A stretch of 64,000 nucleotides of DNA. Origin: CAYJFG01 sp051881695 (GTDB lineage Bacteria > Bacillota > Clostridia > Oscillospirales > Acutalibacteraceae). The stretch lies in assembly GCA_051881695.1 (NCBI GenBank), contig JBJEQJ010000020.1:248001-312000 (forward strand). The letters are read 5' to 3'. A model generated the notes under the pieces. It was not told the DNA's origin. It was given only the letters and a program-made list of their open reading frames with translations, and ran no database searches. Positions 25,896 through 34,242 of the stretch are shown here, piece after piece (within the stretch, counting starts at the first letter, position 1; each line of letters starts with the position of its first letter). Made by a program: the position numbers and the translations under genes.

Positions 25896-26804
25896 ATGGC
25901 AAAAAAGATATATTTAAGTCCGTCAAATCAGGACGGCAACACATACGCAACAGGCAATACCAATGAGATGATACAATGCAACAAAATAGCAAAAGCGGCT
26001 GAAACGGCGCTTGTCCGCTGTGGATTTTCGGTTAAGCGTGCACCGCAGGGGCAGTCGATGTATACGACAGTATCTCAAAGCAACAGCTGGGGTGCAGACC
26101 TGCATATACCGATTCATACAAATGCCTATAACGGTAATGTTACAGGAGGTACGCTTGTAATGGTATATGCCCTTTCCGGCGAAAACAAAAGCGCAGGCAG
26201 CGCAGTTTTGAAAAGAGTAAACTCTATAACTCCCGGACCGGGATATACGTTAAGAGCGAATACAGGGCTGTATGAGCTGAACGCAACAAACGCAGTTGCT
26301 GTTTATGTTGAGGTTGAATTTCACGATACACAGCAGGGGGCGCAGTGGATAATAAACAATACGACAAAAACAGGAGAGATGATAGCAAGAGGGGTTTGTG
26401 ATTATTACGGTGTTGAATACAAGTCGCCGTCGGGTGAAGGCACAGAGGAAATATACAGGGTGCGTAAATCCTGGGAGGATGTAAAAAGCCAGATAGGCGC
26501 ATATAAAATTTTAAGCAATGCAAAGAAAAAGGCTGATGAAAACAGTGGTTATTATGTTTTTGACAGCAAAGGTAAAAAGGTTTATTCTCCCGAAAATTCA
26601 TCTGCGCCGAAAAAGCTTACTCTTAAAAATGTTCCGCTATATATCAGCGCAACTGCAAAGGTGAAGTCATCGTCTGTTACGGGAACGTATTACAGATATG
26701 ACAACGAGGTAGTAAGCGGCAGAGTACGCATAACGAATAAAACGGAAAATATCGGAAAAAAGGGACAGGTGACAGGATGGGTAGACTTAACCTATGCAAA
26801 ATAG
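25896..26804 (+). CDS. N-acetylmuramoyl-L-alanine amidase (phage-type endolysin, Amidase_3)
   Basis: 302 aa. Residues 3-175 are the zinc amidase: KIYLSPSNQDGNTYATGNTNE supplies the first ligand region, DLHIPIHTNAY the second His, and VEVEFHDTQQG the catalytic Glu. Residues 185-235 resemble a SPOR-like cell-wall repeat (YRVRKSWEDVKSQIGAYKIL), and the last 70 residues look like an SH3b-type binding domain. No signal peptide is present, as expected for a holin-dependent endolysin. It cleaves the amide bond between MurNAc and the stem peptide. Confidence 0.9.
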   Translation: MAKKIYLSPSNQDGNTYATGNTNEMIQCNKIAKAAETALVRCGFSVKRAPQGQSMYTTVSQSNSWGADLHIPIHTNAYNGNVTGGTLVMVYALSGENKSAGSAVLKRVNSITPGPGYTLRANTGLYELNATNAVAVYVEVEFHDTQQGAQWIINNTTKTGEMIARGVCDYYGVEYKSPSGEGTEEIYRVRKSWEDVKSQIGAYKILSNAKKKADENSGYYVFDSKGKKVYSPENSSAPKKLTLKNVPLYISATAKVKSSSVTGTYYRYDNEVVSGRVRITNKTENIGKKGQVTGWVDLTYAK

Positions 26805-26817
26805 CGAGGCGGTGTAT

Positions 26818-27318
26818 ATGCTGAAAATGTTTGTGATGGACGTGCTTGGCGGAATGGAAACTCTTTGGAATAAATCGAGTATTATTTTAGGTGTTATCGG
26901 CGGTTTTTTAGCGGCATTTCTCGGCGGCTGGGACAGCCTGACGGCGGCGCTTGCAACTATGCTTGTAATAGATTATGTAACAGGTGTTGCCAAGGCGATT
27001 TATCTTAAAAAGTTGTCGAGCGAAATAGGCTTTAAGGGTATTGTAAAAAAGGCACTGGTGCTTATTATTGTGGGAGTAGCGGTAACGCTGCAAACTCTCT
27101 TGCCTGACAGCGTTCCGCTGAGAGAAATAACAATTATGTTTTTTATATGCAATGAGGGACTGTCTATTCTGGAAAATGCCGCAGTTATGATACCACTGCC
27201 GCAGAAGCTGAAAGATGTTTTACTTCAGCTGAGGGATAAAACAGCAGCCGGGGATAAAAAGAGTGAGAAAAGCACAGATAAAGTAAAAACGCAGGACGCA
27301 AGCGACAATGATAAATAG
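26818..27318 (+). CDS. Phage lysis holin (TcdE/phage_holin_4_1 family)
   Basis: 166 aa. ATG 26818 is chosen because GAGGCGG precedes it; the earlier ATG 26794 lies inside the endolysin gene. Three or four hydrophobic segments (about 20-40, 45-65, 80-100 and 108-125) and the AALATMLVIDYVTGVAKAIY motif identify the family, which opens the inner membrane so the endolysin can reach the wall; TcdE also exports clostridial toxins. The C-terminus is charged (KSEKSTDKVKTQ), as in class holins. Confidence 0.88.
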   Translation: MLKMFVMDVLGGMETLWNKSSIILGVIGGFLAAFLGGWDSLTAALATMLVIDYVTGVAKAIYLKKLSSEIGFKGIVKKALVLIIVGVAVTLQTLLPDSVPLREITIMFFICNEGLSILENAAVMIPLPQKLKDVLLQLRDKTAAGDKKSEKSTDKVKTQDASDNDK

Positions 27319-27354
27319 CAGGTAACATTTTTAATTCTCCATAAATTATATATT

Positions 27355-27398
27355 AAAGCGCACATATCTATGCCTTATGCAGGATTTGTGCGCTTTTT
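27355..27398 (+). terminator. Terminator of the phage-type cassette
   Basis: AAAGCGCACA (27355-27364) pairs perfectly with TGTGCGCTTT (27387-27396), with a T-run to 27400. Confidence 0.85.
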
Positions 27399-27429
27399 TT
27401 GGCGTGAGGAAATATTATTTGTAAAGTAG

Positions 27430-27458
27430 TTGAGAATTGTGCTTGTTTGTGATAAAAT
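27430..27458 (+). promoter_or_regulatory. Promoter of the thyX-tmk gene run
   Basis: TTGAGA (27430-27435), a 17-bp spacer and TAAAAT (27453-27458), about 45 bp before the thyX ATG. Confidence 0.55.
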
Positions 27459-27503
27459 ACAATAAATATGCGAAAATTTATTTTTTAGGAAAGCAGGGGG
27501 ATT

Positions 27504-28322
27504 ATGTCTGCAAAAGTTACTTTGATTTCACATACGCCGATGCCGGAAAAAACAATAGCTGCCGCTGCAAAGCTTTGCTATTCTCCGGCGTCTATAGATA
27601 ATATTATGGACGGATTAACAGAGGAAAAAACGGCTTCGTTTGTTGATATGCTTGCAACTATAGGCCACGAAAGCCCCATAGAGCATGCAAGCTTTACTTT
27701 TGGAATAGAGGGAATTTCAAGAGCCTGTTCGCACCAGCTTGTGCGACACAGAATTGCATCCTACAGCCAGCAGTCTCAGCGTTATGTGGACGGAAATAAA
27801 TTTGACTTTGTTACTCCCCCGGAGATTGCAGAGGATGAAAATGCGCTGGAGGAATATAACAAGGCGATTTCTATGCAGTGCGAGGCTTATGCAAAGGTGC
27901 GCGGTGCGCTTATTGCAAAATATATTAAAAAGTATTTGGGCATAAGCAGTGCAAAAAACGAGCAGGAGCTTATTGAAAGCTTTAAGGCTGAGCATAAAAA
28001 GGAATATTCTGCATTTGAGAAAAAGGCAAATGAGGACGCAAGATTTATTTTGCCGAATGCCTGCACAACGTCGATAGTTGTTACAATGAACGCTCGCTCG
28101 CTTATGAATTTCTTTTCTCACAGGTGCTGTAACAGGGCGCAGTGGGAAATAAGAGATATTGCAATACAGATGTACAGGCTTTGTATGGAAAAAGCGCCGA
28201 ATGTATTTAAGCTGGCAGGTCCGCCGTGTACCAGAGGAGGCTGTACCGAGGGCAAGATGTCGTGCGGTAAGCAAAAAGAGGTAAGAAGCTATTTTGAAGA
28301 TATAAGAAAGAGTGTGAAGTGA
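27504..28322 (+). CDS. thyX: FAD-dependent thymidylate synthase ThyX
   Basis: 272 aa. The ThyX signature RHR-x7-S is at residues 81-91 (RHRIASYSQQS) and is followed by QRYV. NARSLMNFFSHRCCNRAQWE supplies the C-terminal substrate-binding region. It makes dTMP from dUMP using methylene-tetrahydrofolate and reduced FAD, independent of ThyA and dihydrofolate reductase. Its stop overlaps the tmk start, so dTMP synthesis and dTMP phosphorylation are translationally coupled. 5-formyl-THF cyclo-ligase, a folate enzyme, is also in the run. Confidence 0.96.
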   Translation: MSAKVTLISHTPMPEKTIAAAAKLCYSPASIDNIMDGLTEEKTASFVDMLATIGHESPIEHASFTFGIEGISRACSHQLVRHRIASYSQQSQRYVDGNKFDFVTPPEIAEDENALEEYNKAISMQCEAYAKVRGALIAKYIKKYLGISSAKNEQELIESFKAEHKKEYSAFEKKANEDARFILPNACTTSIVVTMNARSLMNFFSHRCCNRAQWEIRDIAIQMYRLCMEKAPNVFKLAGPPCTRGGCTEGKMSCGKQKEVRSYFEDIRKSVK

Positions 28323-28987
28323 TGAACGGTAAGCTTATAGTTATTGAGGGCCTTGACGGAAGCGGAAAGGCGACCCAAACAGAGCTTTTGCGAAAGAATA
28401 TGCTTAAAAAAGGGCACGATATTGTAAAGATAACCTTTCCGGATTATGAAAGCGCTTCTTCTTCGCTTGTAAAAATGTATTTAAACGGTGAGCTTGGAAG
28501 CTCACCCGACGATGTTAACGCATATGCTGCCGCCTCATTTTATGCCGTAGACAGATACGCAAGCTATAAAACCTCTTGGGGCAAAGACTATGAGCAGGGA
28601 AAAATAATACTTGCAGACCGATATGCTACATCTAACGCAATATATCAGCTTGCTAAAATTAAAGAAAGCGAAAGACACGATTTTTTAAAGTGGATAGAGG
28701 AGTATGAATATAATAAGCTGTTAATTCCAAAGCCGGATGTTGTAATATATCTTGATATGCCTCTTGCGGTTTCGCAAAGACTTATGACAAAAAGATATGA
28801 AGGCGACGAAAGTAAAAAGGACCTGCACGAAAGAAATGTGTCGTTTTTGGAGCAGTGCAGAAAATCGGCTCTTTATGCGGCTGATAAATGCGGCTGGAAT
28901 ATTGTAAGCTGTGCAAGGAATGATGCTATACGAAGTATTGAGGAGATTGGAACGGATATAATAAGGCTTGTGGAGAGCGCTTTATAA
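28322..28987 (+). CDS. tmk: Thymidylate kinase
   Basis: 221 aa. The ATG overlaps the thyX TGA by one base. P-loop GLDGSGKATQ is at residues 10-19, and the DR(Y/F)-type motif appears as LADRYATSNAIYQ near 100. A lid-like KRYEGDESKKDLHE lies near 160-175. It phosphorylates dTMP to dTDP. The family is slightly divergent from B. subtilis Tmk and resembles the clostridial deoxynucleoside-kinase-like group, but coupling to thyX supports the assignment. Confidence 0.92.
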   Translation: MNGKLIVIEGLDGSGKATQTELLRKNMLKKGHDIVKITFPDYESASSSLVKMYLNGELGSSPDDVNAYAAASFYAVDRYASYKTSWGKDYEQGKIILADRYATSNAIYQLAKIKESERHDFLKWIEEYEYNKLLIPKPDVVIYLDMPLAVSQRLMTKRYEGDESKKDLHERNVSFLEQCRKSALYAADKCGWNIVSCARNDAIRSIEEIGTDIIRLVESAL

Positions 28988-29013
28988 CTTTAAATAAGAG
29001 GTAAAATGCAGAT

Positions 29014-29922
29014 ATGCTGTTGCTTAACAGTCCTAAGACAGAGGACAAAGAGTGGGTAGATGATATTTTAAAAAAGGCTTTGGAGAAAAGAAGGTTTTTT
29101 AGCTGTGACGATGCCTTTGCTACAAATTATTTGTGGCAGAAAAAATATAATATAAAAATAGGCAGATACAAAAATTTTATAATTAAAAGCTATAAAGGAG
29201 ATAAAAACACAGAGGAATTTGCTTTCCCGATGGGTACAGGCGACGTTAAAGACGCAGTTAATGAGATTGTACAGTATGCATTTGAAAGAGGAAAAAGTAT
29301 TAGATTTGTTACGCTTGTAAAGGAAGAAACAGAAATGCTTTCTGATATTTTCAACGGCAGAATATCCTTTGAGGCTGACAGAAACAGCGCTGAGTATATA
29401 TATTTAAGTAAAGATTTAGCCGATTTACCCGGCAGGAAGTACCACAGCAAGAGAAATCATATTTCAAAGTTTAATAAGCTGTATAATTATTCATATGAAG
29501 AAATAACAGATAAAAACGCCGAACAAGCCTTGGAAGTTGCAGAAATGTGGTGCAGTGACAATATAATGGGCAAGGGCAAGGGACTTTCGGGAGAAGCCTG
29601 TGTAATAAAATGTGCGTTTGATAATTATGAAAAGCTTAACTTATATGGAGGACTTATAAGAATTGACGGACAGGCTGTTGCAATGACCTTAGGTGAAGAG
29701 ATAAACAAGGATGTATTTGTGGTGCATTTTGAAAAGGCGCTTGGCGGATATAACGGACTGTATGCGGCGATAAACCAGATGTTTTCAAAGAGCCTAACGG
29801 GGTATAAATATATTAACAGAGAAGAAGATATGGGTATTGAGGGACTTAGAAAAGCTAAGCTTTCTTACAAGCCCTGTATGCTCCTTGAAAAATACAGCAG
29901 TACGCCGATAAGCAGACTTTAA
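29014..29922 (+). CDS. DUF2156 family protein (GNAT-like, LPG/MprF C-domain related)
   Basis: 302 aa. It matches the DUF2156 family, a tandem GNAT-like fold related to the C-terminal domain of MprF aminoacyl-phosphatidylglycerol synthases. Visible landmarks are SCDDAFATNYLW near 31, KYHSKRNHISKFNKLYN near 147-163, GGLIRIDGQAVAMTLGEEIN, and the C-terminal YINREEDMGIEGLRKAKLSY. No membrane domain is present, so it is a soluble version; its substrate is not known. A second acyltransferase (GNAT) gene follows 18 bp later. Confidence 0.82.
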   Translation: MLLLNSPKTEDKEWVDDILKKALEKRRFFSCDDAFATNYLWQKKYNIKIGRYKNFIIKSYKGDKNTEEFAFPMGTGDVKDAVNEIVQYAFERGKSIRFVTLVKEETEMLSDIFNGRISFEADRNSAEYIYLSKDLADLPGRKYHSKRNHISKFNKLYNYSYEEITDKNAEQALEVAEMWCSDNIMGKGKGLSGEACVIKCAFDNYEKLNLYGGLIRIDGQAVAMTLGEEINKDVFVVHFEKALGGYNGLYAAINQMFSKSLTGYKYINREEDMGIEGLRKAKLSYKPCMLLEKYSSTPISRL

Positions 29923-29940
29923 TATATGAAAGGTGCAGCT

Positions 29941-30825
29941 ATGACTGAATTATTTAAGGCAGAGCAAATCGATACAGCGGAGCTTAAAAATATTTTTTCG
30001 GTATGCTTTGATGAAAGTGCGGAGAATACAGAAGTATATTTTGACTGCCTTTTAAGCTATAAGTATGCTTATGCCGCAAAGTATAACGGAGAGATTTGTT
30101 CTGCACTGTACCTTTTGCCGTCGCAGAGTATCGCGTTATCAGGAGAAATTTGTAAATCAAATTACCTTTTTGCAGCAGGTACTTTGCCGGAATACAGAAA
30201 AAAGGGCATTATGGAAAGACTTATTAATTTCGCGCTTGAGGACGCTAAAAACAAGGGCGACTGTATATCTGCCCTGTACCCTGCAAGTGATGAGCTTTAT
30301 GGGTATTACAAGCGTTTTGATTACAGAGATGTGTATATGGCTTACTTAAAAACGTATGAATACAGTGAAATTTGCGCCTTGAACGGAAAAAATTTAAAAA
30401 AAGTTCATTCTTCATTTGACAATATGACACAATTAAGGTTTAATATAATAAAAGATATAAAGGGAAGTATGCTTTTTTCCGGGAATTACCTTTTAGCGGC
30501 GGACAGGATTTTGCAGCTGTACGGCGGAGGAACGATTACTTTTGAAAAGGGATACATTATGTATTACGCTGCAGGGAACACAGCTGTTTTGCAGGAGGTA
30601 ATCTGCAAAAAAGAAGATGTTAAAGATATGCTTTATTCCTTTGCGCAGATTGTAAAAGCCGGAAGTTATGCGGTCAGACTGCCGTGGCATTACGGAAACA
30701 GTGATGCAGAGGATATTTGCCGTTTTGGAATGATGAAGCTTTTAAACGCAGATGCAATTAATGCAGACGGTAAAAGCTTTGAGGAGATATTTAAAGCGCC
30801 GTATCTGGGACTTGCACTTGACTGA
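29941..30825 (+). CDS. GNAT family N-acetyltransferase (Eis-like)
   Basis: 294 aa from ATG 29941, with AAAGG upstream; an ATG at 29926 overlaps that site. An Eis-type layout is visible: the acetyl-CoA binding loop LPEYRKKGIMERLI (residues ~85-98) in an N-terminal GNAT domain, FDYRDVYMAYLKTYEY linking to a second GNAT-like domain, and a sterol-carrier-like C-terminus. The substrate could be a protein, polyamine or aminoglycoside; no evidence distinguishes these. It is co-directional and close to DUF2156. Confidence 0.82.
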   Translation: MTELFKAEQIDTAELKNIFSVCFDESAENTEVYFDCLLSYKYAYAAKYNGEICSALYLLPSQSIALSGEICKSNYLFAAGTLPEYRKKGIMERLINFALEDAKNKGDCISALYPASDELYGYYKRFDYRDVYMAYLKTYEYSEICALNGKNLKKVHSSFDNMTQLRFNIIKDIKGSMLFSGNYLLAADRILQLYGGGTITFEKGYIMYYAAGNTAVLQEVICKKEDVKDMLYSFAQIVKAGSYAVRLPWHYGNSDAEDICRFGMMKLLNADAINADGKSFEEIFKAPYLGLALD

Positions 30826-30853
30826 GATGCTTTTTTGAAAGGAGTTATGAAAA

Positions 30854-31393
30854 ATGATTTACGTTTTTTTAGCGGACGGTTTTGAGGAAACCGAAGCGCT
30901 GACAACGGTTGATGTATTAAGAAGAGCAGAGCTTGATGTTGTAACCGTGGGTGTTACAGGTAAGCAGGTTACAGGCTCTCACAATATAACGGTTATTGCA
31001 GACATAGAGGCTAAGGATGTAACTACTGATGATATGGAGGCGGCAGTTCTTCCGGGCGGTATGCCGGGAACGCTAAATCTGGAGAAGTCGCCTATAGTTA
31101 AGGCTTGTGTTAAATACTGCTTTGACAATAACCTGCTTATATGCGCTATATGCGCCGCACCGTCAATTCTGGGACATATGGGAATTCTTAAAGGAAAAAA
31201 GGCAACCTGTTTTCCAGGCTTTGAAAGCGAGCTTGACGCAGCAGAGTATACGGGCGATTTTGCAGTAGATGACGGAAATGTTATAACAGGCAAGGGTGCA
31301 GGTGCTACAATATTATTTGCGCTTAAAGCTGTTGAAAAGCTTAAAGATAAGCAGACTGCAAGTAAAATTAAGGCGGCGTTGCAATGCCCGTAA
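30854..31393 (+). CDS. DJ-1/PfpI family protein
   Basis: 179 aa, typical size for the DJ-1 branch. The nucleophile elbow is AICAAPSILG with Cys100, and Glu11/Glu12 in GFEETEALT provides the conserved acid near the Cys. VLPGGMPGTLNL supplies the glycine-rich turn. Family members act as glyoxalase/deglycase or redox sensors; the true substrate here is unknown. AAAGGAG lies upstream with a spacing of about 10. Its end overlaps the next gene by 10 nt. Confidence 0.9.
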   Translation: MIYVFLADGFEETEALTTVDVLRRAELDVVTVGVTGKQVTGSHNITVIADIEAKDVTTDDMEAAVLPGGMPGTLNLEKSPIVKACVKYCFDNNLLICAICAAPSILGHMGILKGKKATCFPGFESELDAAEYTGDFAVDDGNVITGKGAGATILFALKAVEKLKDKQTASKIKAALQCP

Positions 31394-31983
31394 GGAATAT
31401 AAAGGAAATAAAGATTCAGCTTAGAAATACGATAAAAAAGCAAAGAGCGTCAATGCCGCAGAAAAAAAGGAGCGAGCTTGATACAAAAATAAGAAACACA
31501 CTTTATTCCTTGCGTCAGTATAAAAAATGTGAGCAGCTGCTTGTTTATGTTTCTAAGGATATAGAGGTAGATACCATAAGTATAATAAAAGACGCATTGA
31601 AGCAGGGAAAAAAGGTTGCAGTGCCGAAATGTATTACGAAGGGTAATCTTATGGATTTTTATTATATAAATTCCATTGAAGAAGACTTGGAAAGCGGAAC
31701 ATTCGGCGTTTTAGAGCCTGTCCCTGACAGGTGTGAAAAGGTAACAGATTTTTCAAATGCTCTCTGTATAGTACCGGGGCTGTCGTTTGACGCACAGGGT
31801 TTCAGGCTTGGCTACGGCAAGGGCTATTACGACAGGTTCTTAAACGGCTTTGAGGGAGATACTGTCGGGCTGTGCTACAGTATGTGCGTAAGGTGGGAGC
31901 TGCCGCACGGATATTATGACAGACCGGTTGATATTCTGGTTACAGACAGGTATTTCAGGAAAATACGAAAAACATCAGACTAA
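31384..31983 (+). CDS. 5-formyltetrahydrofolate cyclo-ligase
   Basis: 199 aa. The catalytic signature GLSFDAQGFRLGYGKGYYDR near residues 137-156 is complete, and KKVAVPKC occurs near residue 75. It converts 5-formyl-THF to 5,10-methenyl-THF with ATP, returning folate to the pool used by ThyX upstream. The overlap with the DJ-1 gene implies translational coupling. In many Firmicutes the gene is called yqgN or fau. Confidence 0.93.
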   Translation: MPVRNIKEIKIQLRNTIKKQRASMPQKKRSELDTKIRNTLYSLRQYKKCEQLLVYVSKDIEVDTISIIKDALKQGKKVAVPKCITKGNLMDFYYINSIEEDLESGTFGVLEPVPDRCEKVTDFSNALCIVPGLSFDAQGFRLGYGKGYYDRFLNGFEGDTVGLCYSMCVRWELPHGYYDRPVDILVTDRYFRKIRKTSD

Positions 31984-32063
31984 TGAGCAGGGAGTCTCCT
32001 TGCTTTACATATATAAATCCCATACTTTGTTAGGTTTATGCAGGGTGAAAGGACGGTAAAAGA

Positions 32064-33686
32064 ATGGGCGATAATATCAGGCAGAGTTTATCCTCTGACG
32101 ATGCTCAAAAGCAGATAGAGCAGGCAAGACGGAAAAAGGTTCAAAGCTTTAAGCTCAATTTTGATGACAGCAGTTTTTCAGCGTCCGGAAGTAACGGTAC
32201 GTCCGACGTGCAAAAATCTCCGAAAGCGGCAGAAAATGATGTTCTGGATGAGATAGTTAAGCAGGCAAAAAGCGGAGTTAACGGAAATTCCTCAGGTGCC
32301 GGCAGTAATCGTTTTCTAAAGGAGAAAACAGAGGAAGAGCTGAAAAGAGACGCTGAAATTGACAGAATTATTAATTCCGAAAGAGAATTGAGCAGTTCAA
32401 AAGCAATTGAAAGCACTGCAAGCTACGACACAAATATTACAAGCTACAGCGGAGAACAGCAAAAGCAAAAGATGGACCGTGAGGAAAAGGAAGCGCTTAA
32501 AAATTATAAAAAAACAGTAAAGCGCAGAAAAAAAGCCAAAGCAGAGCGCAACGGCTGTATGTTTAAAATAGTGTGGCTTTCTATGGTGCTTTTAATGGCA
32601 GGCGTTTTAGGCTCGTTTTTAATAACAGGCGTTAATGATTTACTTGCTATTTCACGTTCCGAAGAAAACGAGGTGCTCGTTACTATACCTGAAAATGCCA
32701 GCCTGGACGAGGTTTCCGAAATATTGTCTGAAAACGGCATTATTAACGAGGAGTTTTTCTTTAAGGCATATGCAACTATAACAAAGTCAACAGAAGGCTT
32801 TTTGCCCGGAACGTATAATATGGAAACGAATATGGATTATGAGGCAATTCTTAATTATCTGCTTTATAATTCCGGACCGAAGGATTATGTTTCCGTACAG
32901 TTTACAGAGGGTATGACAGTGCTGGAATGTGCGAAGAAGCTTGAGGAAAATAATGTTTGCAAAATTAAGGATTTCGTTGAAGCCTGCAATTCTGACGAAT
33001 TTGACGAGGACTATCCGTTTATAAAGCAAATCGGTAAGGTTGAGGGCAGAGAGTATAAGCTTGAGGGATATTTATTCCCGGATACTTATATTTTCTATCT
33101 TAATGAAAAACCCGAAAATGTAATTGAAAAATTCCTGGATAACTTTAACAAAAAGGTGTTCAAAAATACGAAGAAATATTCGGGATATTCAGAAGAAATG
33201 AGCATAGCCGAGCTGGCTGAGCTTAAGGGAATTGAGCTTGACGATTTGATTAATATGGCGTCGCTTGTACAGGCAGAGGCTGCTGACGAAGCAGATATGT
33301 ATTATATTTCTTCAGTATTCTATAACAGACTTTCAACAGACGTTACAGGCGGAATAAGTCCGTACGGTGACTATGATGTCAACAAGCTGAAGTCTGATGC
33401 TACGATATATTATCCGTATTCATCGTTAGATGATATTCCGGATGATATTGCTAAAACCTTCAAGAGCAGCTATAACACCTACAATATTACCGGGTTACCG
33501 CCGGGAGCAATATGCAATCCGGGAGCAACAGCGTTAGACGCTGCGCTTGTGCCGAAGGATACAGGATATTATTACTTCTGCCATAAGGCAGCAACAGAAA
33601 CTGAGCCGGCCGAGGCATATTACGCTTACACTTATTCCGAGCATTTGCAAAATCAAATTGCAGCAGGATTATCACCGGAGGAATAA
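32064..33686 (+). CDS. mltG: Endolytic transglycosylase MltG (YceG-like)
   Basis: 540 aa. Residues 1-165 are a hydrophilic cytoplasmic region rich in Ser, Lys and Glu with a basic patch before the membrane anchor (about 172-195, FKIVWLSMVLLMAGVLGSFL). A LysM-like segment (VTIPENASLDEVSEILSENG) and the YceG catalytic domain follow outside, with the catalytic Glu in MASLVQAEAAD and the ending GLPPGAICNPG. MltG cleaves nascent glycan strands and sets their length. The long cytoplasmic tail is unusual compared with E. coli but common in Firmicutes. Confidence 0.93.
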   Translation: MGDNIRQSLSSDDAQKQIEQARRKKVQSFKLNFDDSSFSASGSNGTSDVQKSPKAAENDVLDEIVKQAKSGVNGNSSGAGSNRFLKEKTEEELKRDAEIDRIINSERELSSSKAIESTASYDTNITSYSGEQQKQKMDREEKEALKNYKKTVKRRKKAKAERNGCMFKIVWLSMVLLMAGVLGSFLITGVNDLLAISRSEENEVLVTIPENASLDEVSEILSENGIINEEFFFKAYATITKSTEGFLPGTYNMETNMDYEAILNYLLYNSGPKDYVSVQFTEGMTVLECAKKLEENNVCKIKDFVEACNSDEFDEDYPFIKQIGKVEGREYKLEGYLFPDTYIFYLNEKPENVIEKFLDNFNKKVFKNTKKYSGYSEEMSIAELAELKGIELDDLINMASLVQAEAADEADMYYISSVFYNRLSTDVTGGISPYGDYDVNKLKSDATIYYPYSSLDDIPDDIAKTFKSSYNTYNITGLPPGAICNPGATALDAALVPKDTGYYYFCHKAATETEPAEAYYAYTYSEHLQNQIAAGLSPEE

Positions 33687-33692
33687 TAAGCT

Positions 33693-34172
33693 ATGGATAC
33701 GATAACAAGCTTTACGGTTGACCATATAAAGCTAAATACCGGGATTTATGTTTCGAGAAAAGATAAAATAGGCGGGCAAACGCTTACTACCTTTGATTTG
33801 AGATTTACTAAGCCAAATACCGAGCCTGCTATGGATACCGCCGCACTTCACGCTATTGAGCATCTTGGAGCAACCTTTTTAAGGAATGATAAGCAGTGGA
33901 AAGAAAAAACTGTTTATTTCGGACCGATGGGCTGCAGAACAGGCTTTTATGTTATTTTCAGCGGTGACCTATGCTCAGAGGATATACTTGACGTTATAAA
34001 AAGAATGTGTGATTATATTATGGCGTTTGAGGGGAAAATACCCGGAGCAAGCGCAGTTGAATGTGGAAATTATATTGATCTTAATTTGCCCATGGCAAAA
34101 TATTATACGAATAAGTTTATTAAAGAAGTGCTTGAAAACCCAACCCCTGACAGGCTTAATTATCCGCAATAA
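33693..34172 (+). CDS. luxS: S-ribosylhomocysteine lyase LuxS
   Basis: 159 aa. Metal ligands His53, His57 (HAIEH) and Cys124 (ECGNYIDLNL) are present, as is the catalytic Cys81 (GCRTGFY) and Glu56. It splits S-ribosylhomocysteine into homocysteine and DPD, the precursor of AI-2. No pfs gene is nearby. It starts 6 nt after mltG, at the end of the housekeeping run. Confidence 0.96.
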   Translation: MDTITSFTVDHIKLNTGIYVSRKDKIGGQTLTTFDLRFTKPNTEPAMDTAALHAIEHLGATFLRNDKQWKEKTVYFGPMGCRTGFYVIFSGDLCSEDILDVIKRMCDYIMAFEGKIPGASAVECGNYIDLNLPMAKYYTNKFIKEVLENPTPDRLNYPQ

Positions 34173-34182
34173 AACAGAAATA

Positions 34183-34221
34183 AAGACAGACGGCAGAATT
34201 TTTCTGCCGTCTGTTTGTCTT
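34183..34221. terminator. Bidirectional terminator between luxS and the flavodiiron gene
   Basis: A long perfect stem AAGACAGACGGCAGAA with TTCTGCCGTCTG...TGTCTT lies between convergent genes, with A-rich and T-rich flanks. Confidence 0.75.
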
Positions 34222-34242
34222 ATGTTAATATGTGTTTTAATT

